From: Arthrobacter sp. M4
GTDB lineage: Bacteria; Actinomycetota; Actinomycetes; Actinomycetales; Micrococcaceae
Length of the DNA: 64,000 nt
Reading direction: 5' to 3'
Assembly: GCF_020251205.1 (NCBI RefSeq)
Contig: NZ_JAIWYX010000001.1
Location: 620,001 to 684,000 of the forward strand
Part shown: positions 8,293 to 16,594 of the stretch, one piece after another
Position numbering within the stretch: position 1 is the first letter of the stretch
Layout: the number at the start of each line of letters is the position of its first letter
Position numbers and translations under genes: made by a program
Notes under the pieces: generated by a model
Database searches by the model: none
The model's input: the letters and a program-made list of their open reading frames with translations, nothing else
What the model was told of the DNA's origin: nothing

Positions 8293-8742
8293 TCACTGAT
8301 CGGTCGAGGCGGTGGGAGAGGGTGTATCGAGGAACGTGATCACGACGTCGAGCACGAGGTCGGTCCGCGCGAGCCCGAAAAAATGCGTCGTGCCGGGGAA
8401 CACCGCGAGCTGCGACGCGGGCACGCCCTCGAAATCGCCGTTTACGTCTCCCCCGCGCAGTTGGAGGAACTTCACCGCGTGATCAAGCCTGACCATGTCA
8501 CAGTCACCGACCGTGATAAGCGTCGGGGCGGCGATTCCTCGGATCTTCTCGTCGCTCCATCCGATTTCTCCCGGGCCGTAGCGCGCGAGCTTATCGAGCA
8601 GGCCCTGCAGGTGCTCACGATCGGGATGCGGCGACACAGCGAGGTAGCGTTCCTCCATCGGTGTTCCCGAGATCATGTCCACCGTAACCTCAGCGACCGC
8701 TAACGGCAGACTGTTTGGTCGATTCACGACGCAAGACGGCAT
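8293..8742 (-). pseudogene. C-terminal fragment of an alpha/beta hydrolase
   Basis: Only the last third of a hydrolase is present: the family's cap-to-tail block GTPMEERYLAVSPHPD, DEKIRGIAAPTLITVGDCD (acid strand) and VFPGTTHFFGL (catalytic histidine). The nucleophile elbow and N-terminal half are missing. The frame upstream of about 8670 no longer resembles the family. The gene was cut at its 5' end by a rearrangement next to the SGNH gene. Confidence 0.65.
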
Positions 8743-8807
8743 CGGGGAACACAGGGCCTCCGCCGGCGGTTATTCAGGATACAGACAGGTTCACAAGAAG
8801 GTGCCGG

Positions 8808-9722
8808 ATGAACGCCAGACGCGCCGTCGGCTGGGGCAGTCTTTCCAGGGTCTTCCGCGGTTGCGCCAACCCCGGGAACGAACCAGAGAAGCATCCGTGG
8901 AAGCGTTACGTCGCCTTGGGGGATTCGTTCACTGAAGGGCTGGGTGACCCGGAACCCGGCAGCCCTGGCGGTCTGCGGGGTTGGGCGGACCGTGTTGCCG
9001 AAGAACTCGGCAAGGACCACCCGGGTTTCACTTACGCGAATCTTGCCGTGCGAGGCCTGTTGCTGGAGCAGATCCTCAATCAGCAGACCGGGCCGGCGCT
9101 GGCGCTTGAGCCGGACCTGATCAGCCTCAATGCAGGGGGCAATGACCTGATTTTCCGTAGAAGCGATCCGGACAAACTGGCGGCCCAACTCGATGCCGGC
9201 GTGGAACTGCTGGGTTCCACCGGCGCGACCCTGGTGCTGTTCACCGGCCCGGACTGGGGAGGGACACCGCTGCTGGGAGGTAGTAACCGCGCCAAGGTCG
9301 CCATTTACAACGAGAACATCCGCACCGTCGCCCGGCGTCACCATGCAGTGATCGCAGACCTGTGGTCCTTGACGCAGGAGGCGGACGCCCGAATGTGGGA
9401 TCCTGACCGCCTGCATTTCTCACCTGAGGGGCACCGCGTGGTTGCCATGACGGTGCTGGATGCCCTGCACGTCCCGCACTCGCTCCGGCCCCTGCAGCCC
9501 AGGGAACTGCCGGAAAGAAGCTGGCACCAGGCAAGGGCCGGAGACCTCCTCTGGGCCAGGCGGTACTTGATCCCGTGGGCGCTGGGACATTTGGGCCCGC
9601 ATGCTGTCGGGAACGCGTCAGGGGCGAAGCGCCCCGACGCGTTGACACTGTCCGCGGCCGTAAAGCCTCCCGCATCGATCACTTCGGAATCACCGGCCAC
9701 CGGAGGGAAGGCCGGCCGATAG
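8808..9722 (+). CDS. SGNH/GDSL-type hydrolase
   Basis: A 304-residue esterase-like enzyme. Block I is YVALGDSFTEGLGD (catalytic serine), block II is in YANLAVRGL, block III is SLNAGGNDLIF, and block V is DPDRLHFSPEGH with the Asp-x-x-His pair. ATG 8808 is preceded by AAGAAGG. The C-terminal ~60 residues after VPHSLRPL are typical of actinobacterial relatives (ARRYLIPWALGHL). No signal peptide is obvious. Natural substrate unknown. Confidence 0.88.
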   Translation: MNARRAVGWGSLSRVFRGCANPGNEPEKHPWKRYVALGDSFTEGLGDPEPGSPGGLRGWADRVAEELGKDHPGFTYANLAVRGLLLEQILNQQTGPALALEPDLISLNAGGNDLIFRRSDPDKLAAQLDAGVELLGSTGATLVLFTGPDWGGTPLLGGSNRAKVAIYNENIRTVARRHHAVIADLWSLTQEADARMWDPDRLHFSPEGHRVVAMTVLDALHVPHSLRPLQPRELPERSWHQARAGDLLWARRYLIPWALGHLGPHAVGNASGAKRPDALTLSAAVKPPASITSESPATGGKAGR

Positions 9723-9918
9723 GCTCTCGCTCCCCCGCCGCGCAGCCTGACCCGGACCCCGAATACACACAGATCGAATCCGCCCGCTAAATGACGGCTT
9801 CAGTCCCTCCGTTTCGCTGTTGGTATGGTTGGCCCCCGCAGTGGCCCAGACGGACGGTGTGAGAATGGTAGGTGGAGGGGTGCTGCGGAAATACCAGTGT
9901 AGGGATAGGAGACTGACG

Positions 9919-10218
9919 ATGAACACCGAGCCAGAGGAAATCGGCCCCGAAGTGCCGGAGGCCGACGCACTTGAGCAGCGTACGCCGGTGCTGGCGGAAA
10001 GCACCGAGGAATCGACGGTACCGGACCTGTTGCCCGATGACGTCCCGCAACCGGACTTCATCGACCAGCACACGGACGTACAGCCCGGCAGCGTTGGCTT
10101 CGACGGGATCGCCGCCACGGAAGCGGAGGCCGCCGAAGCAGACCTCCTCGACCAGGCAACCGAACTCCCCACCGGCAACGACGACGACTACCCCGGCGCC
10201 GGCGAAGACGCCGGTTAG
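9919..10218 (+). CDS. Small acidic repeat protein, function unknown
   Basis: A 99-residue, strongly acidic, probably disordered protein with no membrane segment. A loose unit ADxLEQ/DFIDQ/ADLLDQ recurs three times: EADALEQRTPV, PDFIDQHTDV and EADLLDQATEL, about 40-60 residues apart. ATG 9919 has AGGAG at 9907-9911. It ends in a DDDYPGAGEDAG tail. Similar acidic 'DQ' proteins occur in other actinobacteria as I recall, without known role. Confidence 0.65.
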   Translation: MNTEPEEIGPEVPEADALEQRTPVLAESTEESTVPDLLPDDVPQPDFIDQHTDVQPGSVGFDGIAATEAEAAEADLLDQATELPTGNDDDYPGAGEDAG

Positions 10219-10386
10219 TGATGACCGCTTACCCCTGACGTCGAACGCTGTGGAGGGGGTTCCAGAATGCCTGCAGGGATGAAGGAAGCGGACCGCCGCG
10301 ACGGGACCACCCAAAGGACACAATCCGTCTTGTTTGTCATTCTGCCGCGAATGAAGGCCCCTTGTGTCCGCGGGAGAGTCGCAGGT

Positions 10387-10845
10387 CTAGGCCACCATCT
10401 GGGAGTCCGGGCCGTGGGCCTTCCTGATGCGGGGTGAGGCGCCACGGGAAGTCCTGGCGTCGGGGATATGGGCGCCATCGGGGACCAGGCTGTCTCCGTG
10501 CAACCGGACCCCGTGACCGATGCGCGCCCCTGCACCGATGCGTGAGTGGCTGCCGACGTGGACCCTGCTGCCCAGCACGGCTCCCGGCCCCACGTAGACG
10601 TCGTCTCCGATGAAAACATGGTTCCCGACTCTTGCCTGGCGGTCGATCCAGCCTCCACGGCCGATCCAGCATCCCGAGCCGACGCTGGCCCCAGCCTCGA
10701 CATAGGTTGTTGCGCCGATGAAAGAATCCGTCTTCACCTGGGCGCCCGATGCCAGCAGGCCACCCCCGTTGGGGTGCCGGTGGTAGGTGGTGGCGTTGCC
10801 GGCGTCGTCCTCGACCACCTCGATGTTCAGTTTTCTCCTATTCAT
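10387..10845 (-). CDS. Left-handed beta-helix (hexapeptide-repeat) protein
   Basis: A 152-residue protein. From about residue 30 on it is a run of hexapeptide repeats (IGATTYVEAGASVGSGCWIG, VGNHVFIGDDVYVGPGAVLG, IGAGARIGHGVRLHGDS), the LbetaH fold of acyltransferases and gamma-carbonic anhydrases. ATG at 10845 has AAGGAACAG upstream on the minus strand. The ~25 residues before the helix (LNIEVVEDDAGNATTYHRHP) and the basic tail are not diagnostic. No clear catalytic histidine pattern can be assigned, so the enzyme activity is open. Confidence 0.75.
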   Translation of the reverse strand: MNRRKLNIEVVEDDAGNATTYHRHPNGGGLLASGAQVKTDSFIGATTYVEAGASVGSGCWIGRGGWIDRQARVGNHVFIGDDVYVGPGAVLGSRVHVGSHSRIGAGARIGHGVRLHGDSLVPDGAHIPDARTSRGASPRIRKAHGPDSQMVA

Positions 10846-11098
10846 CCTGTTCCTTCCCGCGCGACTTTCTGCGCGCAATTGAGGGCAAGAAATTTAACGT
10901 CCACGGCTCCGTCTTGATTCCGGAGTCCGCATGTAGGGGCATATCCATGTCCTCGAACCACGTTTCCTGTCGCAGGCAGGGCTGAAGCGGCAGGCAGTTC
11001 GGTTCGACGTCGAAGGGTCGCGGGAATGGCACGACCGGCACCGGACGGCGTCGGACAGGTTGGCGCTTTGGGGGTCGGGACGTCGGCATAGCGCACAT
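10838..11098 (-). CDS. Possible small proline-rich protein, unknown
   Basis: About 83-86 residues: a basic, proline-rich start (PPKRQPVRRRPVPVVPFPRP) followed by a more ordinary tail (TWFEDMDMPLHADSGIKTEP). Its stop codon overlaps the start of the hexapeptide gene by 8 bases, which suggests coupling. There is no good ribosome site at either candidate ATG (11098 or 11089), so it may not be translated. Confidence 0.3.
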   Translation of the reverse strand: MCAMPTSRPPKRQPVRRRPVPVVPFPRPFDVEPNCLPLQPCLRQETWFEDMDMPLHADSGIKTEPWTLNFLPSIARRKSRGKEQDE

Positions 11099-11208
11099 TC
11101 GGGCGGCGCCCCCCGCGGCTGGGTATGCTCGGGGAATGTTTAGGCGTTGCTGCTGGGGACGTGGCTCGTTGCGGCGGGCCCAGCGTCCGGTTTGCGCAGA
11201 ACCGGCAG

Positions 11209-11640
11209 TTAGGGCCGGATCCGCGGGATCAGCATGTAGCCGCCTGGCAGATGTGGACCTGGTATGAGCGGCATCGCGGCAGCCCATCGCGGTCCAGATT
11301 CCCAGCGCACCGGTCCGATCAGCAACGAGGCCGCGGGAAGCGGTCGCCTTGGCGCCCGTATAAAGGCTTCCGGCCGTGGAGTGGTTGGTGTTGCTACGGT
11401 TTGCCGGTGGTTCCGGTCGTAGGCGGCCCGCCTTTCCGGGTTACCGAGGATGGCGTAGGCTGCCATGATCTCGTGCAGCTCGGTCGGTGTTGAATCCCGT
11501 CCGGCGTCGCGTTCTTCCGCTGGCCGGGTGTCCGGGTGTCGGCTCCGCACGAGCGCGCGGTAGGCGCGCACCACCTCACTTCGCGTCGCGGTCGGGGCGA
11601 TGTGCAGGACGGCGTAGGGGTCCGGGGCGTCGTTCTTCAT
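11209..11640 (-). CDS. J-domain (DnaJ-like) protein
   Basis: A 143-residue protein. The N-terminal 75 residues form a J domain: DPYAVLHIAPTATRSEVVRAY, the invariant HPD in RSRHPDTRP, then IMAAYAILGNPERRAAYDR. The tail after residue 80 has no zinc-finger or C-terminal DnaJ domain, so it is a J-only co-chaperone that would stimulate an Hsp70. It lies next to an hsp20 gene on the same strand, separated by a strong hairpin, and may belong to the same stress regulon. Confidence 0.82.
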   Translation of the reverse strand: MKNDAPDPYAVLHIAPTATRSEVVRAYRALVRSRHPDTRPAEERDAGRDSTPTELHEIMAAYAILGNPERRAAYDRNHRQTVATPTTPRPEAFIRAPRRPLPAASLLIGPVRWESGPRWAAAMPLIPGPHLPGGYMLIPRIRP

Positions 11641-11676
11641 GGTTTACCAGTGCAGCTTGTCAGTGGCGAAGGATGG

Positions 11677-11709
11677 GATGGTCCCCGGTCCGTTTGACCG
11701 GGGACCATC
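11677..11709 (-). terminator. Hairpin terminator after hsp20
   Basis: GATGGTCCCCGGTC (11677-11690) pairs perfectly with 11696-11709 around the loop CGTTT. It lies 130 bp beyond the hsp20 stop and 37 bp before the J-domain start, so it would end hsp20 transcription or attenuate read-through. Confidence 0.65.
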
Positions 11710-11838
11710 GTTGGGGGGCATCGTCAGGGTCTCGATTGTGCGCTACCCGCGCGGTGGCGTGGTTTGTCAATCCATCGCCCTCTTTCAAAATCACCGGACC
11801 CGTCCGATGCCCCCGGTCCAGGAGACCTGGGGCCGCGG

Positions 11839-12264
11839 TCAGGCGCTGATCTCCTGCCGCTGGTTCGCTGGCGTTTCGATTTCGATGCGGCGCGGCTTCG
11901 CGGTCTCCGCGATCGGGATCCTGAGGGTCAGGACCCCTGCGTCATAGCTGGCTTTGACGCCGTCGGTATCGAGCGCGTCTCCGAGGATGATCTGGCGGCT
12001 GAAGACGCCGCGGGGACGTTCGGAGGCAATCAGTTCCGTGTCCTCTTTCACGGGGTCCGGGCGTTCGGCCTTGACGGTCAGAACGTTTCGTTCGACGTCA
12101 ATGTCCACAGAATCGACGCTGACCCCCGGAAGATCGAGGGCGACCACAAAATCGTCCCCGTCCCGCCAGGCATCCATGGGCATAGCCGCCGGCCTGGCCG
12201 TGGTGCCGAGTACTTGCTGGGCCAGTCGGTCGAATTCACGGAACGGGTCAGTTCGCATCAGCAC
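11839..12264 (-). CDS. Hsp20/alpha-crystallin small heat-shock protein
   Basis: A 141-residue ATP-independent holdase. The alpha-crystallin domain runs from [18 protein letters not shown] to [14 protein letters not shown], including the A-x-x-x-x-G-V-L-T motif ([13 protein letters not shown]). GTG 12264 is preferred over the ATG at 12258 because AAGGAG lies 9 bases upstream of it. It is divergent from a MerR/HspR-type repressor gene with a palindrome between, so heat-shock repression by that protein is likely. Confidence 0.92.
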   Translation of the reverse strand: MLMRTDPFREFDRLAQQVLGTTARPAAMPMDAWRDGDDFVVALDLPGVSVDSVDIDVERNVLTVKAERPDPVKEDTELIASERPRGVFSRQIILGDALDTDGVKASYDAGVLTLRIPIAETAKPRRIEIETPANQRQEISA

Positions 12265-12327
12265 GGTGTCTCACTCCTTGCAGATCGCAGTCTATTTCCT
12301 TTGTGAATCCAGCCAATCTATAGTGGC

Positions 12328-12348
12328 TGCTATATATTTTTTATAGCA
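12328..12348. promoter_or_regulatory. Palindrome TGCTATA-N7-TATAGCA, candidate HspR-type operator
   Basis: Exact 7-bp arms at 12328-12334 and 12342-12348 around TATTTTT, in the hsp20-merR divergent region. A second overlapping pair, TATAG-N6-CTATA, begins at 12319. The 7-7-7 geometry is that of the HspR box HAIR (CTTGAGT-N7-ACTCAAG), but the sequence differs. Confidence 0.5.
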
Positions 12349-12402
12349 CCGCGCATGATTCAGGGCAAGTGCGTGACAGGCGGAAATATTTGGGAGGTTG
12401 GG

Positions 12403-12771
12403 ATGGATCAGGCCGAGGACCGGAGGCGGGGCGTGTACGCGATTTCCGTCGCGGCCGAACTGGTGGGCATGGGGCAGCAGAATCTGCGCCTCTATGAACG
12501 CAAAGGCTTGCTGGAACCGGGCAGGACATTGGGCGGGACCCGCCAGTACAGCGAGAATGATCTCGCGACGTTGCGGCGGATCGGTGAGCTCCTGGACCTG
12601 GGCTTGAATCTGGCCGGCGTCCGAATGGTTCTGGTATTGGAAGCCGACAACCGGCGTCTGGAACGGGACCTCAAGGCCGCGCGGGCCACCGGCCCAGGCC
12701 AGATCAGGAAGAAGACCGGCCTGAAAGAGCCGGCCGGGCATCAAGGGGATTCCGGAAACGACGCCGGGTGA
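12403..12771 (+). CDS. hspR: MerR-family heat-shock repressor, HspR-like
   Basis: A 122-residue regulator. Residues ~9-75 form the MerR winged helix typical of HspR: YAISVAAELVGMGQQNLRLY, ERKGLLEPGRTLGGTRQYS, DLATLRRIGELLDLGLNLAGV. A short coiled coil (VLVLEADNRRLERDL) and a basic tail follow, with no metal-binding cysteines. ATG 12403 follows TTGGGAGGTTGGG. Unlike the classic arrangement (dnaK-grpE-dnaJ-hspR), it sits alone, divergent from hsp20. Confidence 0.82.
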   Translation: MDQAEDRRRGVYAISVAAELVGMGQQNLRLYERKGLLEPGRTLGGTRQYSENDLATLRRIGELLDLGLNLAGVRMVLVLEADNRRLERDLKAARATGPGQIRKKTGLKEPAGHQGDSGNDAG

Positions 12772-13012
12772 GTCCCACAGGCGGCAGCCCTGCGCTTTCG
12801 CCGGCGAGACTCTAAGGGTTCGCCCCTAACCTGCCCATTCCGCCTTGGGCCCGCACTCCCGCTCCGAAGGCTGCGTGGCTCTTCTTCGGACTGTGCCTGG
12901 CAGGATCGGCGGGAGTGCGGCCGGAATGTCGAGCGTGACAGGCGCGGCGGAAGATTCGGGGGCCGCCGGCCGTTGATTCTATAGGCCGAGGCTGAGAAAG
13001 GAGACGTCCGAG

Positions 13013-13828
13013 ATGGTCACGGTGGCCATCGGATACGATGGCTCGGATCCGTCCAAGTTGGCGTTGCATTGGGCTGCGGAATATGCCGCGGCATCAGGTG
13101 CCGCGCTACGCATCGTGCATGCGTGGATTTGGCCCCTGTTCACGCAGGATCTGGGACCGGTGAAGGGTGTGGAGGGCAGCGGCCTGCGTCATGCCGCAGA
13201 GATGATTCTCTCCGAAGGCGCCGGTCTTGCCCGCGAGATCGCGCCGGACTTGGAGATACATCCACGCATGATTGCTGGGCTGCCCCCGGAGGTCCTGCGC
13301 AGGGAAGCCATTGACGCTGACCTGCTCGTGGTCGGTAACCGCGGACTGGGGGGCTTCCTTGGAAAACTGCTCGGCTCCGTTTCGGCCGAGCTGGCCGGGT
13401 CCTGCCCCTGTCCCATCGTGGTGGTCAGGGCACGGCGCTCGGAGGGCAAGCCGGTGGTCGCCTGCGTCGACGGACGCCTAAGGAGCAGCAAGGTATTGGA
13501 GCAGCCGGTGCAGATGGCACGCGCTCTTCAGGGGAAGCTACGGATCGTTCACGTTGACCCGCCGAAGCCGTTACGGGGACGTCACGTGCCGTCGAAGTTC
13601 CACGGCGCGGACGTGCTGCGTAATGCCATGCTCACCGTGCGGGAGTTTGACCCTGATCTTGCCGCCACCGAGGACCTCATCTCGGATGAGTCTGTGGCGG
13701 ATGCGCTGGTGGAAGCGGGGGAAGAGGCTGAACTGCTTGTGCTGGGAGCGCACGGCCGCGAAGGCCACCCGGGCACTGCAGCCACCGTTCTGACGCGCGC
13801 GCCGTGCAACGTGATGATTGCAAGGTGA
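13013..13828 (+). CDS. Universal stress protein, two tandem UspA domains
   Basis: A 271-residue cytoplasmic protein. Domain 1 (1-140) opens VTVAIGYDGSDPSKLAL and carries GNRGLGGFLGKLLGSVS, the G-2x-G-9x-G-S ATP-binding motif. Domain 2 (about 148-271) opens PVVACVDGRLRSSKVL but its nucleotide loop is altered to GAHGREGHPGTAATVL. This fits the actinobacterial tandem-Usp type with one intact ATP site. AAAGGAG precedes ATG 13013. The DoxX gene follows 14 bp later and is probably co-transcribed. Confidence 0.9.
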   Translation: MVTVAIGYDGSDPSKLALHWAAEYAAASGAALRIVHAWIWPLFTQDLGPVKGVEGSGLRHAAEMILSEGAGLAREIAPDLEIHPRMIAGLPPEVLRREAIDADLLVVGNRGLGGFLGKLLGSVSAELAGSCPCPIVVVRARRSEGKPVVACVDGRLRSSKVLEQPVQMARALQGKLRIVHVDPPKPLRGRHVPSKFHGADVLRNAMLTVREFDPDLAATEDLISDESVADALVEAGEEAELLVLGAHGREGHPGTAATVLTRAPCNVMIAR

Positions 13829-13842
13829 TTGGAGGTCCACGA

Positions 13843-14262
13843 ATGGGCATTCTCATCCTCATTGGCCGGGTCCTGTTTTCGGTGCTGTTCCTGGTGTCCG
13901 CCTATGGTCACTTCACGAAGTGGAAAATGATGGCCGGATATGCGGCAGGCAAAGGCGTTCGCGCGGCCGGATTCTGGGTGCCGTTCACTGGCGTGCAAAT
14001 TGCCGTCGGGGCGCTCATGGTCGCCCTGGGGCTCTGGCCTGACCTTGGTGCGCTGATCCTGTTCGTGTTTCTCGTGCCCGTGCCGATCCTGATGCATGCC
14101 TTCTGGACGGAAAGCGATGCCCGGAAGCGGGCGATGGAGAAGGTGCAGTTCTTCAAAGACCTGGCGTTGGCCGGAGCAGCGCTGGTGGTGTTCGCCGCAT
14201 TCGCTGCGCTGGGCAGCGACCTTAACCCCGCCATTACCGGGCCACTGTTCAACTTCCGCTGA
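13843..14262 (+). CDS. DoxX family membrane protein
   Basis: A 139-residue protein with four predicted helices. It shows the DoxX pattern: ILIGRVLFSVLFLVSAYGHF then YAAGKGVRAAGFWVPFTGVQIAVGAL. GGAGG at 13831-13835 precedes ATG 13843. Family members have roles in redox balance and respiration; no specific role is visible here. Probably in an operon with the universal stress gene. Confidence 0.87.
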   Translation: MGILILIGRVLFSVLFLVSAYGHFTKWKMMAGYAAGKGVRAAGFWVPFTGVQIAVGALMVALGLWPDLGALILFVFLVPVPILMHAFWTESDARKRAMEKVQFFKDLALAGAALVVFAAFAALGSDLNPAITGPLFNFR

Positions 14263-14291
14263 TGGGACTCGGAGACCGGCGAACAGGGCGG

Positions 14292-14459
14292 CGCCGGTGG
14301 CAAGGCGTAGGGCAGGTCTTGATGAATAAGTCGGAATCGTGGGCGCAGACGCAAGGAGCGGCCTATGTCTCTCTGACGAGCCGGCAGGCAGACGATTTCT
14401 ATCGTGCCCTGACGTATGAGGACGCCACGGCCTTCTTCAAAAAGCCCCTTGATTCCTAA
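14292..14459 (+). pseudogene. C-terminal remnant of a GNAT acetyltransferase
   Basis: About 55 residues keep the end of a GNAT fold: GVGQVLMNKSESWAQ matches the acetyl-CoA-binding R/Q-x-x-G-x-G/A loop and helix, followed by GAAYVSLTSRQADDFYRAL and FFKKPL. The N-terminal half of the domain is absent and no plausible start exists. A decayed gene. Confidence 0.6.
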
Positions 14460-14643
14460 GACTTTAGCTTTGTGCTCGTTTGCGGGACCGCTTCACGCCC
14501 GGCGACATGACGGGCATGTTCAGCCTCGTGACGCCGATCGCGGACTGAGGGGGCCGGCAGGGTGTCGATAGGCTGCAGCCAGCAACAGGAGGCTGATGGC
14601 CCCGCAGCGAATCCGTGCGGGGGCCAACCGTGTCCTGCCGGGT

Positions 14644-15693
14644 TCATGGCTGTGCGTAAACGTAGGGCTTGAGGGTCGGTTCGGACCCAACGTGCGGGTA
14701 CGCGACGAGCTGGGCGAGGACGGTGTTCCAGAGGTTCACGTATTTGCCTGGGAAGGTCATTGGACTGACGCCGGGCATGAGCAGTTTCGTGCAGGTGGAG
14801 GCCGGCACCCTCGCGGGGTCTGCCGGACCGTCGTGGCTAAGAGCGTCGACGGCCAGGGCGTAGGCGACCGGGTCATACGTGCCGGTGGCCAGGTGGTCGG
14901 CCGCGTTGAGCGGGCAGACATCCTGGAGGGCGACGTTGGTGATGCTGCCTCCGCCGCCGTGCAGAGACGTGGTCCCGGACTCGTTCAGGTTGGGGGTGAC
15001 GAACTGGTCGGTGTGAGAGTAGATGTCGGTGTAGGAAATGCCCGCGAAGGTCTCCTGGTGCGAGTTGGTCGCCTGGGTGAAGGCAGAGTTGTAACGCTGC
15101 TGCTGCAGTGCCGGCGCGCATCCGGCAGCGCACATGCCGTCCACGGTCAGGCTGCCGTGGTTGGTTGCACCCAGAGCCACGTAGTCATCGACCATTGCCC
15201 GTGCGTCGGGCCAGAACCGCAGTGCAAACCGGGGAGCCAGACCGCCTTGGCTGAACCCCAGCAGGTCTACCTTGCGGCCGCTGGTTTCTCGAATCTGGCG
15301 GATCGCATTGACGATGTACTCGGCCGTGACCTGGATGTCATTCATCGCGTCTTCGGGCAGACTCACGGAGCAGTAGGGCCAGTTCAGTGCGTCCAGGGCC
15401 TGAAACCAGTTCCCGTCGAAATTCGCATCCGGCGTCAGCGTGGTTCCGGGGATCAGCAGCACCACGTCGCGGCTCGCATTGCTGACATTCGCGGTGCACT
15501 CGAGGCTGCCCGCCAGGAGGTTCTGCGGCACGGAGAGCGCGGGCCCGGGCTGGTCGACAGAGGCGTACACCGGTTCGCCCGGGTCGGCGAACGCGGCCGT
15601 AACCGGCGCAAGGGCCAGGGTCGCCGCGGTGGCTGCCGCGACGACCGCACCGCGGGCTCGTTTTCGGATCGCTATTGAACGTGGTTCTTTCAT
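14644..15693 (-). CDS. Secreted lipase resembling Candida antarctica lipase B
   Basis: A 349-residue exported enzyme: the N-terminal KEPRSIAIRKRARG plus a hydrophobic stretch ending TAAFADPGEP form a signal peptide. The catalytic triad is visible: serine at about 148 in GFSQGGLAPR, aspartate at about 229 in IYSHTDQFVTP, histidine at about 267 in CPLNAADHLATG. The surrounding pattern (LLIPGTTLT, FDGNWFQAL, NDIQVTAEYIVNAI) follows CalB, whose elbow is WSQGG rather than GxSxG. ATG 15693 is chosen for the signal peptide; its ribosome site is weak. Paired cysteines (CTANVS, CAAGC, DVC, STC) suggest disulfides. Confidence 0.8.
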   Translation of the reverse strand: MKEPRSIAIRKRARGAVVAAATAATLALAPVTAAFADPGEPVYASVDQPGPALSVPQNLLAGSLECTANVSNASRDVVLLIPGTTLTPDANFDGNWFQALDALNWPYCSVSLPEDAMNDIQVTAEYIVNAIRQIRETSGRKVDLLGFSQGGLAPRFALRFWPDARAMVDDYVALGATNHGSLTVDGMCAAGCAPALQQQRYNSAFTQATNSHQETFAGISYTDIYSHTDQFVTPNLNESGTTSLHGGGGSITNVALQDVCPLNAADHLATGTYDPVAYALAVDALSHDGPADPARVPASTCTKLLMPGVSPMTFPGKYVNLWNTVLAQLVAYPHVGSEPTLKPYVYAQP

Positions 15694-16084
15694 ATCTAGC
15701 CCATTTCTGTTGGTCCATGCCATGAAGGCTCTGCTCCCCTCGGGCAAATGGATCATGACAGAGGCGCGATCTCCACGGCTTGTCACACACGATTCGTTAC
15801 GAGTCATCACAATCCCAGGTGGCATCCACTGCGTGGCATGCATTTCGAATCGTGGCGGGATTTGGGCCAACTACAGTGAGACCAGCGCTGGATTCGGGAA
15901 GGGCCATCTGCTGAGGCAAAGGAGATCGTGCCTTGATGTCCCGCCCCGGCGGCTCCCCCTTGACCGCGTCCGCGCCGGCGCCCACCGTGCGGAGGAACTC
16001 GCATGACCAGCATGGCAGGGCTAACCTCATAGGCGGCTCACGTGGCCCTCGCGTGGTCGGAAGAATCACGCTAACCTGACGCCC
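15694..16084. other. Divergent intergenic region, no gene recognised
   Basis: About 390 bp between the lipase and methyltransferase starts. It should hold both promoters. I see no repeat or convincing operator. Confidence 0.5.
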
Positions 16085-16594
16085 ATGACCCAGCCAGCCT
16101 CGCCCGTGCGCGCGTGGATCGGGACGATCGTCTTCCTCTTTCTCGCGCCCGGCAGCGTCGCGGGCCTCATGCCGTGGCTCATCTCCGGCTGGCGATGGTA
16201 CGACTGGGGCGGTGCGGCCTGGGTCGTCGTGCCGGTCGCCTGGGTCGCGATCGCTACCGGGGCGGCTTTCCTCCTGCACGCCTTCGCACTGTTCGCTATG
16301 CACGGTGGTACGCCGGCTCCGGTCGCTCCGACCGAGACGCTCGTCGTGACGGGAGCCTACCGATTCGTGCGCAATCCTATATACCTCGCGGTGCTCACGA
16401 TCATCCTCGGCCAGACACTGCTGTTCGGCAGCTGGTGGCTCGTGTTCTACGCCGTGATCGTCCTAGCCGCGTTCGTCGCCTTCGTGAAGGGCTACGAGGA
16501 GCCGACCCTGACCCGCACCTACGGCGAGCAGTACCTCGAGTACCGGCACAACGTCCCGGGGTGGTGGCCACGACTAACGCCGTGGCGAGCGTGA
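16085..16594 (+). CDS. Isoprenylcysteine carboxyl methyltransferase (ICMT/PEMT) family protein
   Basis: A 169-residue membrane protein with about four helices. The C-terminal half has the family's SAM/lipid motif TGAYRFVRNPIYLAV and the tail EEPTLTRTYGEQYLEY then VPGWWPRLTPW. Bacterial members methylate membrane-bound or hydrophobic small substrates; the target is unknown. Monocistronic. Confidence 0.85.
   Translation: MTQPASPVRAWIGTIVFLFLAPGSVAGLMPWLISGWRWYDWGGAAWVVVPVAWVAIATGAAFLLHAFALFAMHGGTPAPVAPTETLVVTGAYRFVRNPIYLAVLTIILGQTLLFGSWWLVFYAVIVLAAFVAFVKGYEEPTLTRTYGEQYLEYRHNVPGWWPRLTPWRA

Noticed and set aside
8053-8703. 216-codon plus-strand frame
   Set aside because: Lies opposite the hydrolase fragment, which has clear family motifs on the minus strand.
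10331-10345. TGTTTGTCATTCTG also seen near 31165
   Set aside because: Single 14-base match between unrelated contexts; probably chance.
14596-15678. 360-codon plus-strand frame opposite the lipase
   Set aside because: Antisense shadow; the minus strand has the signal peptide and catalytic triad.
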